A stretch of 38,558 bases of DNA from an uncultured Candidatus Poseidoniales archaeon (GCA_902514485.1 CABXQY010000004.1:1-38558); one strand, 5' to 3'. Numbered from the stretch's first letter, positions 23,098 to 31,963 are shown. Notes: generated by a model not told the origin, from the letters alone. A program made the numbers and translations.

Positions 23098-23468
23098 GAA
23101 TTTTCAACAATTTCTGCATTACGCATAGAAATTAGGACTGCAAAAGAATGCGCCGCTAACATCATTGCAAGAGGGATATGGGCCCACCCATAAGACCAAT
23201 TGTCCGTCATCAAAAACATTCCAATAACAAGTTCAATTGAAGCTATTCCTGCTACTGCAAAAGAATTTCCAAGTACCGTTTTTTCTTTGATTTCAGATTT
23301 TATCACTACGACAGGTAGTATCAATGCGGCAAAAAATAATAAATATGCTGTGTGCTTATGACCGTAATCATTGCCCATAACCAATTCCCAACCTGCTACT
23401 CCTTGGAAGAGGGTCAAAAAAAGTATTGTTCCTGCTAAAGGTCTGATCAATCTGTACATAATTATCAT
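23094..23468 (-). CDS. small four-helix membrane protein with conserved-looking histidines
   Basis: A 124-residue integral membrane protein with four hydrophobic segments (about 8-25, 40-58, 68-86, 92-112). Histidines fall near the membrane boundaries in GHKHTAYLLFF and GWAHIPLAMMLAAHSFAV, an arrangement that could bind heme, but no named family was recognised. Closeness to the cox operon (convergent with the SBBP-like gene) makes an accessory respiratory role possible; this is speculative. The start could also be Met4 (23459). Confidence 0.6.
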   Translation of the reverse strand: MIIMYRLIRPLAGTILFLTLFQGVAGWELVMGNDYGHKHTAYLLFFAALILPVVVIKSEIKEKTVLGNSFAVAGIASIELVIGMFLMTDNWSYGWAHIPLAMMLAAHSFAVLISMRNAEIVENS

Positions 23469-23502
23469 TACTGGCTCTTGATATATATATATCTCTGGAC
23501 TC

Positions 23503-24123
23503 TTAAGAACAGAAATCGTCTAAGACTTTCGGGTATAATTGATGTTCGATTCTTTTGACTCTTTCTTGTAGTTTTTCAACTGTATCTCCTTCGAGAATAG
23601 GTACTTCTTCTTGTGCAATTATTTCTCCCGTGTCTACGCCCTCATCAACTAAATGTACTGTGCAACCAGTTATTTCGGCCCCATCTGCTAATGCATCGCG
23701 ATGTGCGTGCGCTCCAGGATATTTTGGTAACAATGAAGGATGAATATTGATAATTCTTCCTTTCCATTTCTTAACAAAAACTGAGGTTAAAATTCTCATA
23801 TAGCCACTCAAGACTATTAATTCTATTTTTGAATTAATCAATTTTTCATGAATTAAATTTTCGTGTAGCGTTCTTTGTTGGTTTTTATCACTAGAACGAG
23901 GGAGTGGTATTGCTGCAGTCGAAATTTCAAAAATTCCACCATGGTGTAATCCGCCTGCATTTACATTATCTGAAATTATTAATTTTGTAACATGGGGGCA
24001 TTGATTGGATTGCTGATGTTTAAGCAAAGAGAGTAACCCTGAACCACTACCAGAAATTAAAACTGCTATTCTCAAAGGGTCGTCGATTGAGCCTTTTCGA
24101 GGATATGTGTATGGCTCACTCAT
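23503..24123 (-). CDS. purN: phosphoribosylglycinamide formyltransferase (PurN)
   Basis: A 206-residue folate-dependent GAR transformylase. The N-terminal IAVLISGSGSGLLSLL is the GAR phosphate-binding loop; the catalytic Asn-His pair is in NIHPSLLPKYPGAHAHRDAL, and the catalytic aspartate in CTVHLVDEGVDTGEIIAQEEVPI. It carries out the third step of de novo purine synthesis using 10-formyl-tetrahydrofolate. The length matches bacterial PurN. With the PurH gene 2 kb away it indicates that this archaeon uses the folate-dependent bacterial-style purine route rather than only the formate-dependent PurT/PurP enzymes. Confidence 0.93.
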   Translation of the reverse strand: MSEPYTYPRKGSIDDPLRIAVLISGSGSGLLSLLKHQQSNQCPHVTKLIISDNVNAGGLHHGGIFEISTAAIPLPRSSDKNQQRTLHENLIHEKLINSKIELIVLSGYMRILTSVFVKKWKGRIINIHPSLLPKYPGAHAHRDALADGAEITGCTVHLVDEGVDTGEIIAQEEVPILEGDTVEKLQERVKRIEHQLYPKVLDDFCS

Positions 24124-24198
24124 ATATATCCGAAAGGGCTAAGTCGCTTGAGAGTTTGCTATTATTGTATAGTGTACGACATATTGGTTTATGTCTTA

Positions 24199-24702
24199 AT
24201 GATATCTCGCAGTTTTGTGGACCGGTTAGAAACCATAGATGAGGTAGTTGAAAAATACTGTGTTTCCAGTAGTCGGTTCAAAAGTAAAATGTATATTGGA
24301 ATCGGGACATTATTTATTATTTTTGCAATAATTGGAGTCTGGATTCCTGGTTGGCCAACTGTTTCTTGGGCGGTCCCTGCAGCATTTTTATTCTCACTAT
24401 CTAGTGAAAACTTGTTTAGAAAAACTTTGACCAATAAATATTTTGGAAAGGCAATTTTCGATTATTATGCAACTGGAAAAACAATACCTAAACATGTAAA
24501 ATATATTATATTCATTATGATTATGTGTATGTCAACCATTTCATCTTATTTTGTTTGGTTTGTTTCCACAAAGGGAGATGGGGCGTGGAGTGATCCCTCA
24601 TCATGGAATGGAGCAGATCCTGGTTTTGGAGCTTTGACCATACTTTTCGTAGGGCTAATTGGACTTTGGTACGTCGGAGTTAAAGTCGATACTAGAGAGT
24701 GA
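24199..24702 (+). CDS. DUF454 (YbaN-like) membrane protein
   Basis: About 167 residues from ATG 24199 (MISRSFVDRLETID); the track's earlier start adds a Cys/Tyr-rich stretch I consider untranslated. The segment GIGTLFIIFAIIGVWIPGWPTVSWAVPAAFLFSLSSENLFRKTLTNKYFGKAIFDYYATGKTIPKHVKYI follows the DUF454 pattern (LG..G..LPglPTtpf.l.A.fcf.rSS.......n..fG). Three to four membrane helices. Function of the family is unknown. It is divergent from purN. Confidence 0.75.
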   Translation: MISRSFVDRLETIDEVVEKYCVSSSRFKSKMYIGIGTLFIIFAIIGVWIPGWPTVSWAVPAAFLFSLSSENLFRKTLTNKYFGKAIFDYYATGKTIPKHVKYIIFIMIMCMSTISSYFVWFVSTKGDGAWSDPSSWNGADPGFGALTILFVGLIGLWYVGVKVDTRE

Positions 24703-24757
24703 ATATTCATTTACTCTGTAAACATGACTTCATACGTTAATCAAACTCTGTAACATC

Positions 24758-25273
24758 ATGAAGTTCGTGAAGTTTTACACCTTGGGTCTGGTGTTTCCAT
24801 TGATTGTGTTCTCATTATTAGGAACAAATGTGATTTCTGAAGAGAGTGGAAATGCGATCCAAGAAGAGGAAATTATTATCTCGGTAGATAGCACAAATCT
24901 ACGTTTTTCTCCGGCGGAAGTAACTATTTCTGAAGGAGATACTGTTAGGTTTTTTTGGGATGGGGAATTACTAGCGCACAATGCAGTTGAAGAAAATAAT
25001 CTTTTTGACTCGGGGGAGCCGGAGAGGAATGTAGACTACTCATTCACATTTGAAAAAGGAATGAATGGGACATATGAATTCGTATGCGAACCTCATGAAT
25101 CTGCAAATATGATCGGAAGGATTATCGTAACTCCTGCACCAGTTATTGAAGATAATACGACTGAAGAAGATAATGTGAAGGAAAACTCTGTACCCGGTTT
25201 TTCAGCACTCACATTGATTGGTGCTTTAGTGATTAGTGGTTTGGCGACTAGAGGGGAAATGGGGCGTGTATGA
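24758..25273 (+). CDS. secreted blue copper (plastocyanin-like) protein with PGF-CTERM tail
   Basis: A 171-residue protein with an N-terminal signal peptide, a cupredoxin domain (about 38-125) and a C-terminal sorting tail. Expected type 1 copper ligands are His74 (LLAHNAV), Cys110, His113 and Met118 in the loop YEFVCEPHESANMIG. A Thr/Glu/Asn-rich linker leads to VPGFSALTLIGALVISGLATRGEMGR, a PGF-CTERM-like tripartite tail processed by archaeosortase in other euryarchaea, here with a basic end. It is a good candidate for an extracellular electron carrier to the CuA subunit of the oxidase or to NirK. The LON-domain ORF overlaps its 3' end. Confidence 0.88.
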   Translation: MKFVKFYTLGLVFPLIVFSLLGTNVISEESGNAIQEEEIIISVDSTNLRFSPAEVTISEGDTVRFFWDGELLAHNAVEENNLFDSGEPERNVDYSFTFEKGMNGTYEFVCEPHESANMIGRIIVTPAPVIEDNTTEEDNVKENSVPGFSALTLIGALVISGLATRGEMGRV

Positions 25274-25322
25274 TGTGGAAGTGCTGAAATTAGACGCCAT
25301 CCCCTCACTAAAAGAAGGACAA

Positions 25323-26042
25323 ATGATCGTGCCTCTATTCACTCTCGATTCACTTCTCTTACCAGGGGATCAAATGATAATGAGAGTTTTTGAGCCGAGA
25401 TATAAACAGATGTTAGATGATATTACACTCAACGATTTGCCTTATGGTCATGTAATGTCAAATCTTTCAATGCCTGAAATAAACGGATGGTCGGTACCAT
25501 ATGATGTAGGCACCCTAGTAGATATTAATGACCTGCAAGAACAGGGCACTAATCTGCTTTATACCGCTAATGGAGGGAAACGCTTTCGTATTCTATCTCT
25601 AATAGAGCCCGCACTAAAACCAGAATCTTTTGATGAAATTTTTCCCTCTGTCGATGAGCTTGTCCAACAGTATGTTGATTCCGCCCCTTCTGGTAAACTC
25701 TACGTTAGAGGGTTGATAGAAATTATTCCAAAATTAGAAGGGGCTATTGAATCGTCTGAGTGGAGTAATTTACTAATGCTGTGGGTATCTTATATCAAAA
25801 ATATTGCTGAAATGAATGAAATGGAAATCAATGAATTTGATATTGATAATGAAGTTAAAAATATGTTTTCGACCCAAGATGATGAATCACTCTGGAAATT
25901 AGCGTCGTTGATTATTGACTCTATAGATACACAAATCAAAGCATTAAATGCAACACATGTAAATGAGCTCTTGAGCATTATAGAATCAAGTATTCAGAAA
26001 AAATTGAATGTGATACGTTCTTTCCGGCAATCAAATGAATAG
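25323..26042 (+). CDS. stand-alone LON substrate-binding (N) domain protein
   Basis: About 239 residues. The N-terminus MIVPLFTLDSLLLPGDQMIMRVFEPRYKQMLDDI is the start of a Lon N-terminal (PF02190) domain: the P-L-F-x-L...PG...L.vFEpRY motif. It continues with YGHVMSNLSMP and YDVGTLVDINDLQEQGTNLLYTANGGKRFRI, also typical. No ATPase or protease part follows; the C-terminal half is helical. I picked ATG 25323 because AAGGA lies a few bases upstream and the domain begins there; a GTG at 25266 would extend it and overlap the blue copper gene. Its role, probably protein binding, is unknown. Confidence 0.8.
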   Translation: MIVPLFTLDSLLLPGDQMIMRVFEPRYKQMLDDITLNDLPYGHVMSNLSMPEINGWSVPYDVGTLVDINDLQEQGTNLLYTANGGKRFRILSLIEPALKPESFDEIFPSVDELVQQYVDSAPSGKLYVRGLIEIIPKLEGAIESSEWSNLLMLWVSYIKNIAEMNEMEINEFDIDNEVKNMFSTQDDESLWKLASLIIDSIDTQIKALNATHVNELLSIIESSIQKKLNVIRSFRQSNE

Positions 26043-26047
26043 TGATA

Positions 26048-26254
26048 ATGATGAAATCTAATCCTAAAGATTTAGAAAACATAGAAGTATGTTCTAATTG
26101 TTTTAGTCCACGTATTGTTCCTTACATGGGTTATGAAACTGGGAAACGTTTCATTTGTCAAGACTGTGAACACATAAGTGTAGTGACTATACTTTTTGAA
26201 AATCTAGATTCTCTCGTTAAATTCCTAAGAGAAAAAAGAGATTCTGAGAATTAA
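26048..26254 (+). CDS. small zinc-ribbon protein
   Basis: A protein of about 68 residues with two CxxC knuckles, VCSNCFSPRIVPYMGYETGKRFICQDCEH, forming a probable zinc ribbon, then a helix SLVKFLREKRDS. It lies 5 bp after the LON-domain stop, so the two are likely co-transcribed. The ATG at 26048 or 26051 is the start. Such ribbons are common in archaea as DNA, RNA or protein binders; the partner is unknown. It ends convergent with and overlapping the purH stop by 4 bp. Confidence 0.75.
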   Translation: MMKSNPKDLENIEVCSNCFSPRIVPYMGYETGKRFICQDCEHISVVTILFENLDSLVKFLREKRDSEN

Positions 26255-27843
26255 TGTAAAAATAATCTCTGATTGGTGAAAAGCATCGACATCCCATGTT
26301 CATCTGCCGCATCTATGCTTTCTTGATCCCTCATAGAGCCGCCTGGTTGAACAACGGTAGTGACCCCTATTTCATTGGCAGTATCGATGCCATCGCGGAA
26401 TGGGAAAAACGCATCGGACACCATCATAGATCCAACTGCTCGACTACCGGCTCTTCTAGCGGCTATACGCACAGCTTCAACGCGACTTGTTTGCCCCGGA
26501 CCGACTCCAACGGTTGCAAAACCTGTTTCCGTAGCAGTAACCAATACTATTGAATTAGATTTAACTTCGGAAAGGACCGTTGAACCGAATTTAGCCAGTG
26601 CAACTAAGTCCTCATCACCAACTACTTTTGTAACACATTTGACATTACTCCAGTCTATACTTGGCGGACCCTGTACTTGCGCTACCCAACCACCATCTAA
26701 TTGACGCACTCTAACTTCTTCTTCTCTCGGTAAAAATTCAGACATTGTTAACATTCTTCTGTTTTTCTTCTGAGAAAGGATTTCTAATGCTTCAGGCGTA
26801 TATCCTGGTGCAATTATGCATTCTAAGAAATGCCCCCCTATTGATTCAGCAGTCTCTTTTTCAACTTCTGAAGTAAAGGCAACTACACATCCAAATGCAC
26901 TTTCTGGATCGCTTGCTAATGCATTTTTCCAAGCATTACTTTGAGAAGTGTCGATTGCAGCGCCACATGGGTTTGTATGCTTAATTACAACACATCCTTG
27001 GTTTCGAATTTCATCCATATCTCTCAACAAACCTCGAGCTATTCTTAGTGCACCGTCTAAATCAAGATAATTATTGAAAGAGAGAGCTTTGCCTCCATGT
27101 TGTACCGCTGCAGCCAAACCTTTGGCGCCCGATGATGAAGAAGCAGGGTAAAATGAAGCCGGCTGATGCGGATTTTCACCATAACGAAGAGGGACGCCTT
27201 TCTCTGAAGAAATATGAATTCGGTTTGGTACTGGTCCGCCTATAAATCTCTTTTCTAGTTCATTACTTACAGCTGCATCATATGCTGCTGTGCATTGATA
27301 TGCCGCAAGAGAAAGTTGTTGTTTTATTTCTAAACTAATTTGAGAAATATTTCCGTTTACGTCTTCTAGAGCTTGAATAATCGATTGATACTGGCTTTCA
27401 TCCGTTAGTACTAACACATCTTTATGATTTTTAGCAGCGGAACGTATCATTGTCGGCCCTCCTATGTCAATCATTTCAATTAATTCAGCATTAGATACTG
27501 GTGGTTGCTTTGCTGCAACTGCTTCAAATGGATACAAATTTACACACACTAGATCAATTGTAGCATAATCTAATTCCGCAAGTGTGCTCATGTCGTCTTC
27601 TCTATCACGCCTTACGAGTATCCCTCCGTGTATGGCAGGATGAAGAGTTTTGACGCGCCCATCAAAACATTCGGGGTGTCCTGTTGCATCACTTACATCG
27701 ATTACTGGGATTCCAGCTTCTCTTAGTTTACGAGAAGTCCCTCCTGTTGAAAGAATCTCCCAGCCCATTTTGGATAATGCATTTCCAAGTTCTATGATCC
27801 CGGACTTTTCCCAAACACTCAGCAACGCTCGGCGTGTTGTCAT
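26251..27843 (-). CDS. purH: bifunctional AICAR transformylase/IMP cyclohydrolase (PurH)
   Basis: About 530 residues from ATG 27843 (MTTRRALLSVWEKSGI); the track's longer ORF invades the thermosome gene. The IMP cyclohydrolase domain (about 1-200) shows ALLSVWEKSGI, STGGTSRKL, and FDGRVKTLHPAIHGGIL. The AICAR transformylase domain follows with LRYGENPHQPASFY, the catalytic-lysine motif VVIKHTNPCGAA, and the C-terminal DAFFPFRDGID / VVQPGGSMRDQESIDAADEHGM. It performs the last two steps of IMP synthesis. Full-length bifunctional PurH is typical of bacteria and patchy in archaea. Same strand as, and 47 bp downstream of, the thermosome gene. Confidence 0.95.
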   Translation of the reverse strand: MTTRRALLSVWEKSGIIELGNALSKMGWEILSTGGTSRKLREAGIPVIDVSDATGHPECFDGRVKTLHPAIHGGILVRRDREDDMSTLAELDYATIDLVCVNLYPFEAVAAKQPPVSNAELIEMIDIGGPTMIRSAAKNHKDVLVLTDESQYQSIIQALEDVNGNISQISLEIKQQLSLAAYQCTAAYDAAVSNELEKRFIGGPVPNRIHISSEKGVPLRYGENPHQPASFYPASSSSGAKGLAAAVQHGGKALSFNNYLDLDGALRIARGLLRDMDEIRNQGCVVIKHTNPCGAAIDTSQSNAWKNALASDPESAFGCVVAFTSEVEKETAESIGGHFLECIIAPGYTPEALEILSQKKNRRMLTMSEFLPREEEVRVRQLDGGWVAQVQGPPSIDWSNVKCVTKVVGDEDLVALAKFGSTVLSEVKSNSIVLVTATETGFATVGVGPGQTSRVEAVRIAARRAGSRAVGSMMVSDAFFPFRDGIDTANEIGVTTVVQPGGSMRDQESIDAADEHGMSMLFTNQRLFLH

Positions 27844-27890
27844 ATTAATGCGTGGAAGCATGAGTCTTGAAGTGTTTGTAACTCGTTCTT

Positions 27891-29462
27891 TCAATCTCCA
27901 CGAGATGAAATTACTTGATCTATACGGAGCATTCCAATACTTGTTTCGCATGCTGATTGTAATGACTCTTGAATAATTGATCTTGGGTGCCATACTCTTT
28001 CGATTGTGGAAACTTGTCCTTCGATATTTATGCCATTAAAATCCTCTGTATTTCTAGTTGCTGCACGTAATTCGAGTACTCCATCTAAAGGGTCGTTCCC
28101 CGAATTCTCAACTAGAGTCCCTGGTATTGTTTCCATTGCTCTAGCGAACGCATCCATTGCGAGTCTGGAACGCCCCGGTTCTGATTCTGAAGCCGTTCTA
28201 ACCGATTGAGCAATTCGGATATGTATTGAACCTCCGCCTGGCAATACTTCTTCATCTTCCATTGCCAAAGATACCGCTCTTAATCCATCATGTAATCCAC
28301 GAATAATTTCTTCTGTCGCTATTTCACCCGCTCCACCAACTTCAATTGTGACCAGCCCCGGATTAGTACAACCATCGATTTTAACGATGTCTTCCACCAT
28401 ATCGCTGGCTTCGTTTCGTTCCCAAACAACACTTCCACAGAGACCCAAATCATGAACCTCTATATCTAGGATTGAATCTATGACATTGGCCCCTGTTGCA
28501 GCAGCAGTATTTTCAATTTCTGAAGAGTCTAATTCACCTATTGCAAGAATATTCTCGTCGGATAAATGGTGTAATATGTCTCTATCAATTTCTCCGCCAC
28601 ATAATACAAGTTTCGCACCACTATTTATTATTGATTGTGCGAGTCTGTTTTTTCGAGTTTTTTCGGCATCAACGAATGCTTCTAACTGATCTGCCGATGT
28701 AATCTGTATCTCAGCAGTTCTAGTCATTTTTCTAATTTTGATGTCGCCAGATATTACAGCCACCTTTGCTTTCGATAATTTATTGGGTAAACTGTCCATT
28801 AAAACTCTACGACGAAATGCTACTCCAGATATTATTCTTGAGTCGTTAATACTGCCGCTTTTTGACTTAAACATAGCAATGTTTTCTGCTTTCGGTTGCT
28901 CCTGTGTTTTAGAAATTGAAATGAGTGCTTCAACTATTATAGATGAAAATAAACCTAAGGCACCATCTGTTCCTTTCCCTGTAAGCGCTGTTTCTGCAAC
29001 ACCCAATAACCTCTCCTGATTAATTTCTTGTGAGTCTTGATCCATCTGTACTTCAGCAACTTCGAGAGCTTTTCGAAAACCTTCGACTAGTGTCAAAGGA
29101 TGAAGCCCCTTCCTTAGTAAATGGTCAGCTTCTTGAAGAAGTGCTCCACAAAGAAGCATTGTTGTAGTTACGCCATCGCCACAGTTTTCCTCTTGTGTGT
29201 TGGCCATAGATACCATCATTTTGGCCGCTGGATGTTTCACTAACAACTCAGCTACTATTTTAGCACCGTCGTTAGTTACTGCGGTTGTCCCGTTAGTTTT
29301 GTAAAGCATCTTATCCAGCCCTCTAGGGCCAAATGTAGGCTTTAATAAATCAGAAAAAACTCTAGCCGCAGTTATTAATTTCTCTTGAACCGCAGTTCCA
29401 CTTGTGATTGATGTTTGTTCGGGAACTATCACTACTGGAGGTTGCCCCGCCCCATCGCTCAT
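27891..29462 (-). CDS. thermosome (group II chaperonin) subunit
   Basis: A 523-residue chaperonin of the archaeal/eukaryotic CCT type. Visible motifs: LKPTFGPRGLDKML near residue 40, TNDGAKIVAELLVKHPAAKMMVSMANTQEENCGDGVTTTMLLCGALL with the nucleotide-binding and catalytic aspartates, and in the second equatorial half LPGGGSIHIRIAQSV and the C-terminal PRSIIQESLQSACETSIGMLRIDQVIS. The apical/intermediate domains lie between. It folds cytosolic proteins in a double-ring complex. It lacks the Gly-Met-rich C-terminal tail common in thermosomes, ending SSRGD. Only one subunit gene is in the window. Confidence 0.95.
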   Translation of the reverse strand: MSDGAGQPPVVIVPEQTSITSGTAVQEKLITAARVFSDLLKPTFGPRGLDKMLYKTNGTTAVTNDGAKIVAELLVKHPAAKMMVSMANTQEENCGDGVTTTMLLCGALLQEADHLLRKGLHPLTLVEGFRKALEVAEVQMDQDSQEINQERLLGVAETALTGKGTDGALGLFSSIIVEALISISKTQEQPKAENIAMFKSKSGSINDSRIISGVAFRRRVLMDSLPNKLSKAKVAVISGDIKIRKMTRTAEIQITSADQLEAFVDAEKTRKNRLAQSIINSGAKLVLCGGEIDRDILHHLSDENILAIGELDSSEIENTAAATGANVIDSILDIEVHDLGLCGSVVWERNEASDMVEDIVKIDGCTNPGLVTIEVGGAGEIATEEIIRGLHDGLRAVSLAMEDEEVLPGGGSIHIRIAQSVRTASESEPGRSRLAMDAFARAMETIPGTLVENSGNDPLDGVLELRAATRNTEDFNGINIEGQVSTIERVWHPRSIIQESLQSACETSIGMLRIDQVISSRGD

Positions 29463-29570
29463 ATTCTAATCGGGAGTAAGTGCTGTCATGAATCCTTTGA
29501 ATCGAGTTTTAATCAAAAAATGATTTTTATTGGCAATAATTCTATTCATGAACGTTGACTCGGGCGTAAT

Positions 29571-30524
29571 ATGTCGAGAGTTGCTAGCGTCATTTGTATG
29601 ATGCTAGTTTCAGCAATGATGTTTGGCTTTATCTCACCGGCTTCTGCGCAAATTGCTCCGGAGGTGACTCTTGAGTGTGAAGATCAGGTAGAAATTAACC
29701 CGGGACCAAGTTCAACCAGAACAGCCATTGTAAACTGTATTGTAGAAAATCCTTCAGCGTTCTCGGAAACTATTGATATTACTGTGGATTCGGGTATTTT
29801 AGATAATGCAGCACCAGGGACATTGACTATCGCAGCAGGAGGAAGTACTGATTTTGAAGTAGTGTTTAAATCGGATTTAGCTGAATCTCCAGGTGAGGTT
29901 TTAACTAATGTGACGGCGACTATTTCTCAGGTGAATGGTGTGCCATATCCTGTTGGTACTTCAGAAAGTGAAGAAGTTTCTGTCACAATAATCGAATATC
30001 TTTCGTGCGAAGCAGAGTTTGGACAAGGCGGAGGAACGTTTGATTCAGGGGATGAAATTTCTATTTCGGCGGCAATAATTTGTGAAAGTAATGAAGAAGG
30101 CGATAAAACCTATCAAATTCATTTAATTGAAAAAAATATGGGCTCCTCTTCGTGGCCAAATGGATTTCAAAATATAGATGGAGATTGTAAGGTAGAAATC
30201 GAGGCTGGAGACTCTGGAGAGAATTGCAATTTCAGAATAGGAACTCCAAGTGATTTAGAAAAGGATTGGGAAGGATGTGTAGTTATTATTGAAAAGGGCG
30301 AAATAAGGCCGAATTCATGCCCCAATACCAATAAAATAGATTTAAAAATTAATAAAAAGAAATCGGGATTAGGCATTGAATTAGGAGGTAATGGTTCTGT
30401 TTTGGAACAGTTGGGGATTAATGAAGAACAGGTGCCAGTTATTGCTGGCTCTGTTGGAATCTTGATATTGATAATCGGAGGATTTTTCTATTATCGAAGA
30501 AAAGGGCGAGAATATGAGGAATAA
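29571..30524 (+). CDS. secreted single-pass membrane protein with Ig-like domains
   Basis: A 317-residue protein: signal peptide ending at SPASA-QIAPE (residues 1-27), two beta-sandwich-like domains (about 28-145 and 148-255) rich in Cys pairs (LECEDQ...VNCIVEN; LSCEAEF...IICESN; GDCKVEI...ENCNF; EGCVVI...NSCPN), then a C-terminal membrane helix VPVIAGSVGILILIIGGFFYYRRKGREYEE. The paired cysteines suggest disulfides outside the cell. The domains resemble NEW3/CARDB-like Ig folds but no specific family is claimed. It is divergent from the thermosome gene. Confidence 0.75.
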   Translation: MSRVASVICMMLVSAMMFGFISPASAQIAPEVTLECEDQVEINPGPSSTRTAIVNCIVENPSAFSETIDITVDSGILDNAAPGTLTIAAGGSTDFEVVFKSDLAESPGEVLTNVTATISQVNGVPYPVGTSESEEVSVTIIEYLSCEAEFGQGGGTFDSGDEISISAAIICESNEEGDKTYQIHLIEKNMGSSSWPNGFQNIDGDCKVEIEAGDSGENCNFRIGTPSDLEKDWEGCVVIIEKGEIRPNSCPNTNKIDLKINKKKSGLGIELGGNGSVLEQLGINEEQVPVIAGSVGILILIIGGFFYYRRKGREYEE

Positions 30525-30531
30525 AACCTCA

Positions 30532-30858
30532 TTATTCGAGGACAAGTATGTGCCATCTCAATGACATTGTAACAAACAAACTAACACCTAATGACGCTTC
30601 TACAGGAAATTCAAGTAAACTTACATAAATAAGATATTGAATTCCAGTTAATATTAATATTAGAGATATGTCTTGAAGATTTGAATACCCCCATCCCGAT
30701 TCATTTAGAATATGATTCCGATTTTGTGCGGCCCACAAGACAGACATCAGTAATAGTAAAACTATGATGTGTCCAATAATCCAACCAAAAGTGTCTCCAA
30801 AGGCTGCAACCATTGTATCTTGAAAAGACCCTAATACAAGTGAAGCGACATCAATCAT
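30532..30858 (-). CDS. small membrane protein, unknown
   Basis: A 108-residue protein with three likely membrane helices (about 24-44, 64-82, 86-101) and no recognised family. It contains the hydrophilic loop AAQNRNHILNESGWGYSNLQD between the first two helices. Its stop is 7 bp from the convergent Ig-like protein gene. Nothing in the context identifies its role. Confidence 0.55.
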   Translation of the reverse strand: MIDVASLVLGSFQDTMVAAFGDTFGWIIGHIIVLLLLMSVLWAAQNRNHILNESGWGYSNLQDISLILILTGIQYLIYVSLLEFPVEASLGVSLFVTMSLRWHILVLE

Positions 30859-30971
30859 GATTTTGTCGAAATGGTACTTGCTATTGAAGTAAATGCTTTA
30901 TTAGTCTTTGATTATTTGGTAATTTTATCGGTAAGGAAACAGATAAAAAACTACTAAGAGAAATAGAAACG

Positions 30972-31081
30972 ATGGTGGATTATAGTCGCGCTTTTGCATA
31001 TAAGCAAAATGAAGAATTGTCCGTATTTGCACAAGAGAATAAATCAATATTGGAAAGATTGGCTATTCAGCATGATTTTAT
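30972..31081 (+). pseudogene. possible 5' gene fragment abutting the sulfotransferase gene
   Basis: An ATG-started frame encodes a plausible helical N-terminus (MVDYSRAFAYKQNEELSVFAQENKSILERLAIQHDFIHM) that then runs antisense into the 3' end of the sulfotransferase gene, where the translation becomes serine-rich shadow sequence. This could be the remnant of a gene truncated by rearrangement next to the sulfotransferase, or chance. Evidence is weak. Confidence 0.25.
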
Positions 31082-31963
31082 TCATATGCGGCGATTTATC
31101 TCATCACACCAGATTTCGACGTTGAAACCTGTGAGTTTTTGTAATATTTCTAATTCCTCGATTAGCTCCTCGCCACAAATTTTGTAATGTGTATCCTCTA
31201 GTTTATGTGAAATTCCCCTCTTACTTAGTATTGGCAAATTATAGATGTTAAAATCTCTTTTCTGTAACATTTTAACAATTGGAAGTTTTATTATATCGGG
31301 AATAATTGAGAATATTACTCGGGCTGATTTTCCTAAAAATGTGATAGGCCTTCGGGAGGCGGCACTGTTAGAATGTCTGGATTCATCGAGATTATATTCA
31401 TGGTTTTGGATTTCAAGAAAGTTCTCAATTTCTCTTAAAGCACTAATTGGATTTGATTTTAGTCGATCACTATCTATAATCACAAACTTATCTAAATCAA
31501 ATTCTTTCAACCACCTATTCATTGATGACCCATACAAAGAATCATCAGATAAACGCGCGTCTTTCCAAGCTTTTTCAAAGGTACTCCAATCAACGTCACT
31601 ATCTACTGACTCTCTGGTGTTCTGAATCATATTCCAATGACTAAATGTCCTAGAAACTGGTTCTCTAAGGCAGAGAATAAATTTTGCTTCTGGAAGTTTC
31701 TTTTTGATTCTTGATGGAGAATATGGGCAGGCAAATGCATGTATTGAGGCATCTAATTTAAGTCCTTTTCCAGAGAAGAGTGTATGAAATTTTTCCCAAT
31801 TTGGTTCTTCGTTACTACGAACAAACGTACCACGATGTGAAGCAATTATATTCGGCTCTTTTGGATCTGAAAGAGTTATTGAGTGATGTTGATCAAGAGT
31901 ATATGCAAGCCAAGTTGTTCCCGCTTTAGGCACTCCAATTAGGAATACATCAACCTCTGGCAA
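31082..31963 (-). CDS. sulfotransferase domain protein
   Basis: A 293-residue sulfotransferase. The PAPS 5'-phosphosulfate loop is VFLIGVPKAGTTWLAYTLDQH at the very N-terminus, and the 3'-phosphate-binding segment is FILCLREPVSRTFSHWNMIQN near residue 95-115; LDASIHAF and GSSMNRWLKEF fit the family. It transfers sulfate from PAPS to a glycan or other hydroxyl acceptor that cannot be named. It has no membrane segment of the Golgi type and is probably cytoplasmic. It is divergent from a second sulfotransferase 141 bp away. Confidence 0.87.
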   Translation of the reverse strand: MPEVDVFLIGVPKAGTTWLAYTLDQHHSITLSDPKEPNIIASHRGTFVRSNEEPNWEKFHTLFSGKGLKLDASIHAFACPYSPSRIKKKLPEAKFILCLREPVSRTFSHWNMIQNTRESVDSDVDWSTFEKAWKDARLSDDSLYGSSMNRWLKEFDLDKFVIIDSDRLKSNPISALREIENFLEIQNHEYNLDESRHSNSAASRRPITFLGKSARVIFSIIPDIIKLPIVKMLQKRDFNIYNLPILSKRGISHKLEDTHYKICGEELIEELEILQKLTGFNVEIWCDEINRRI

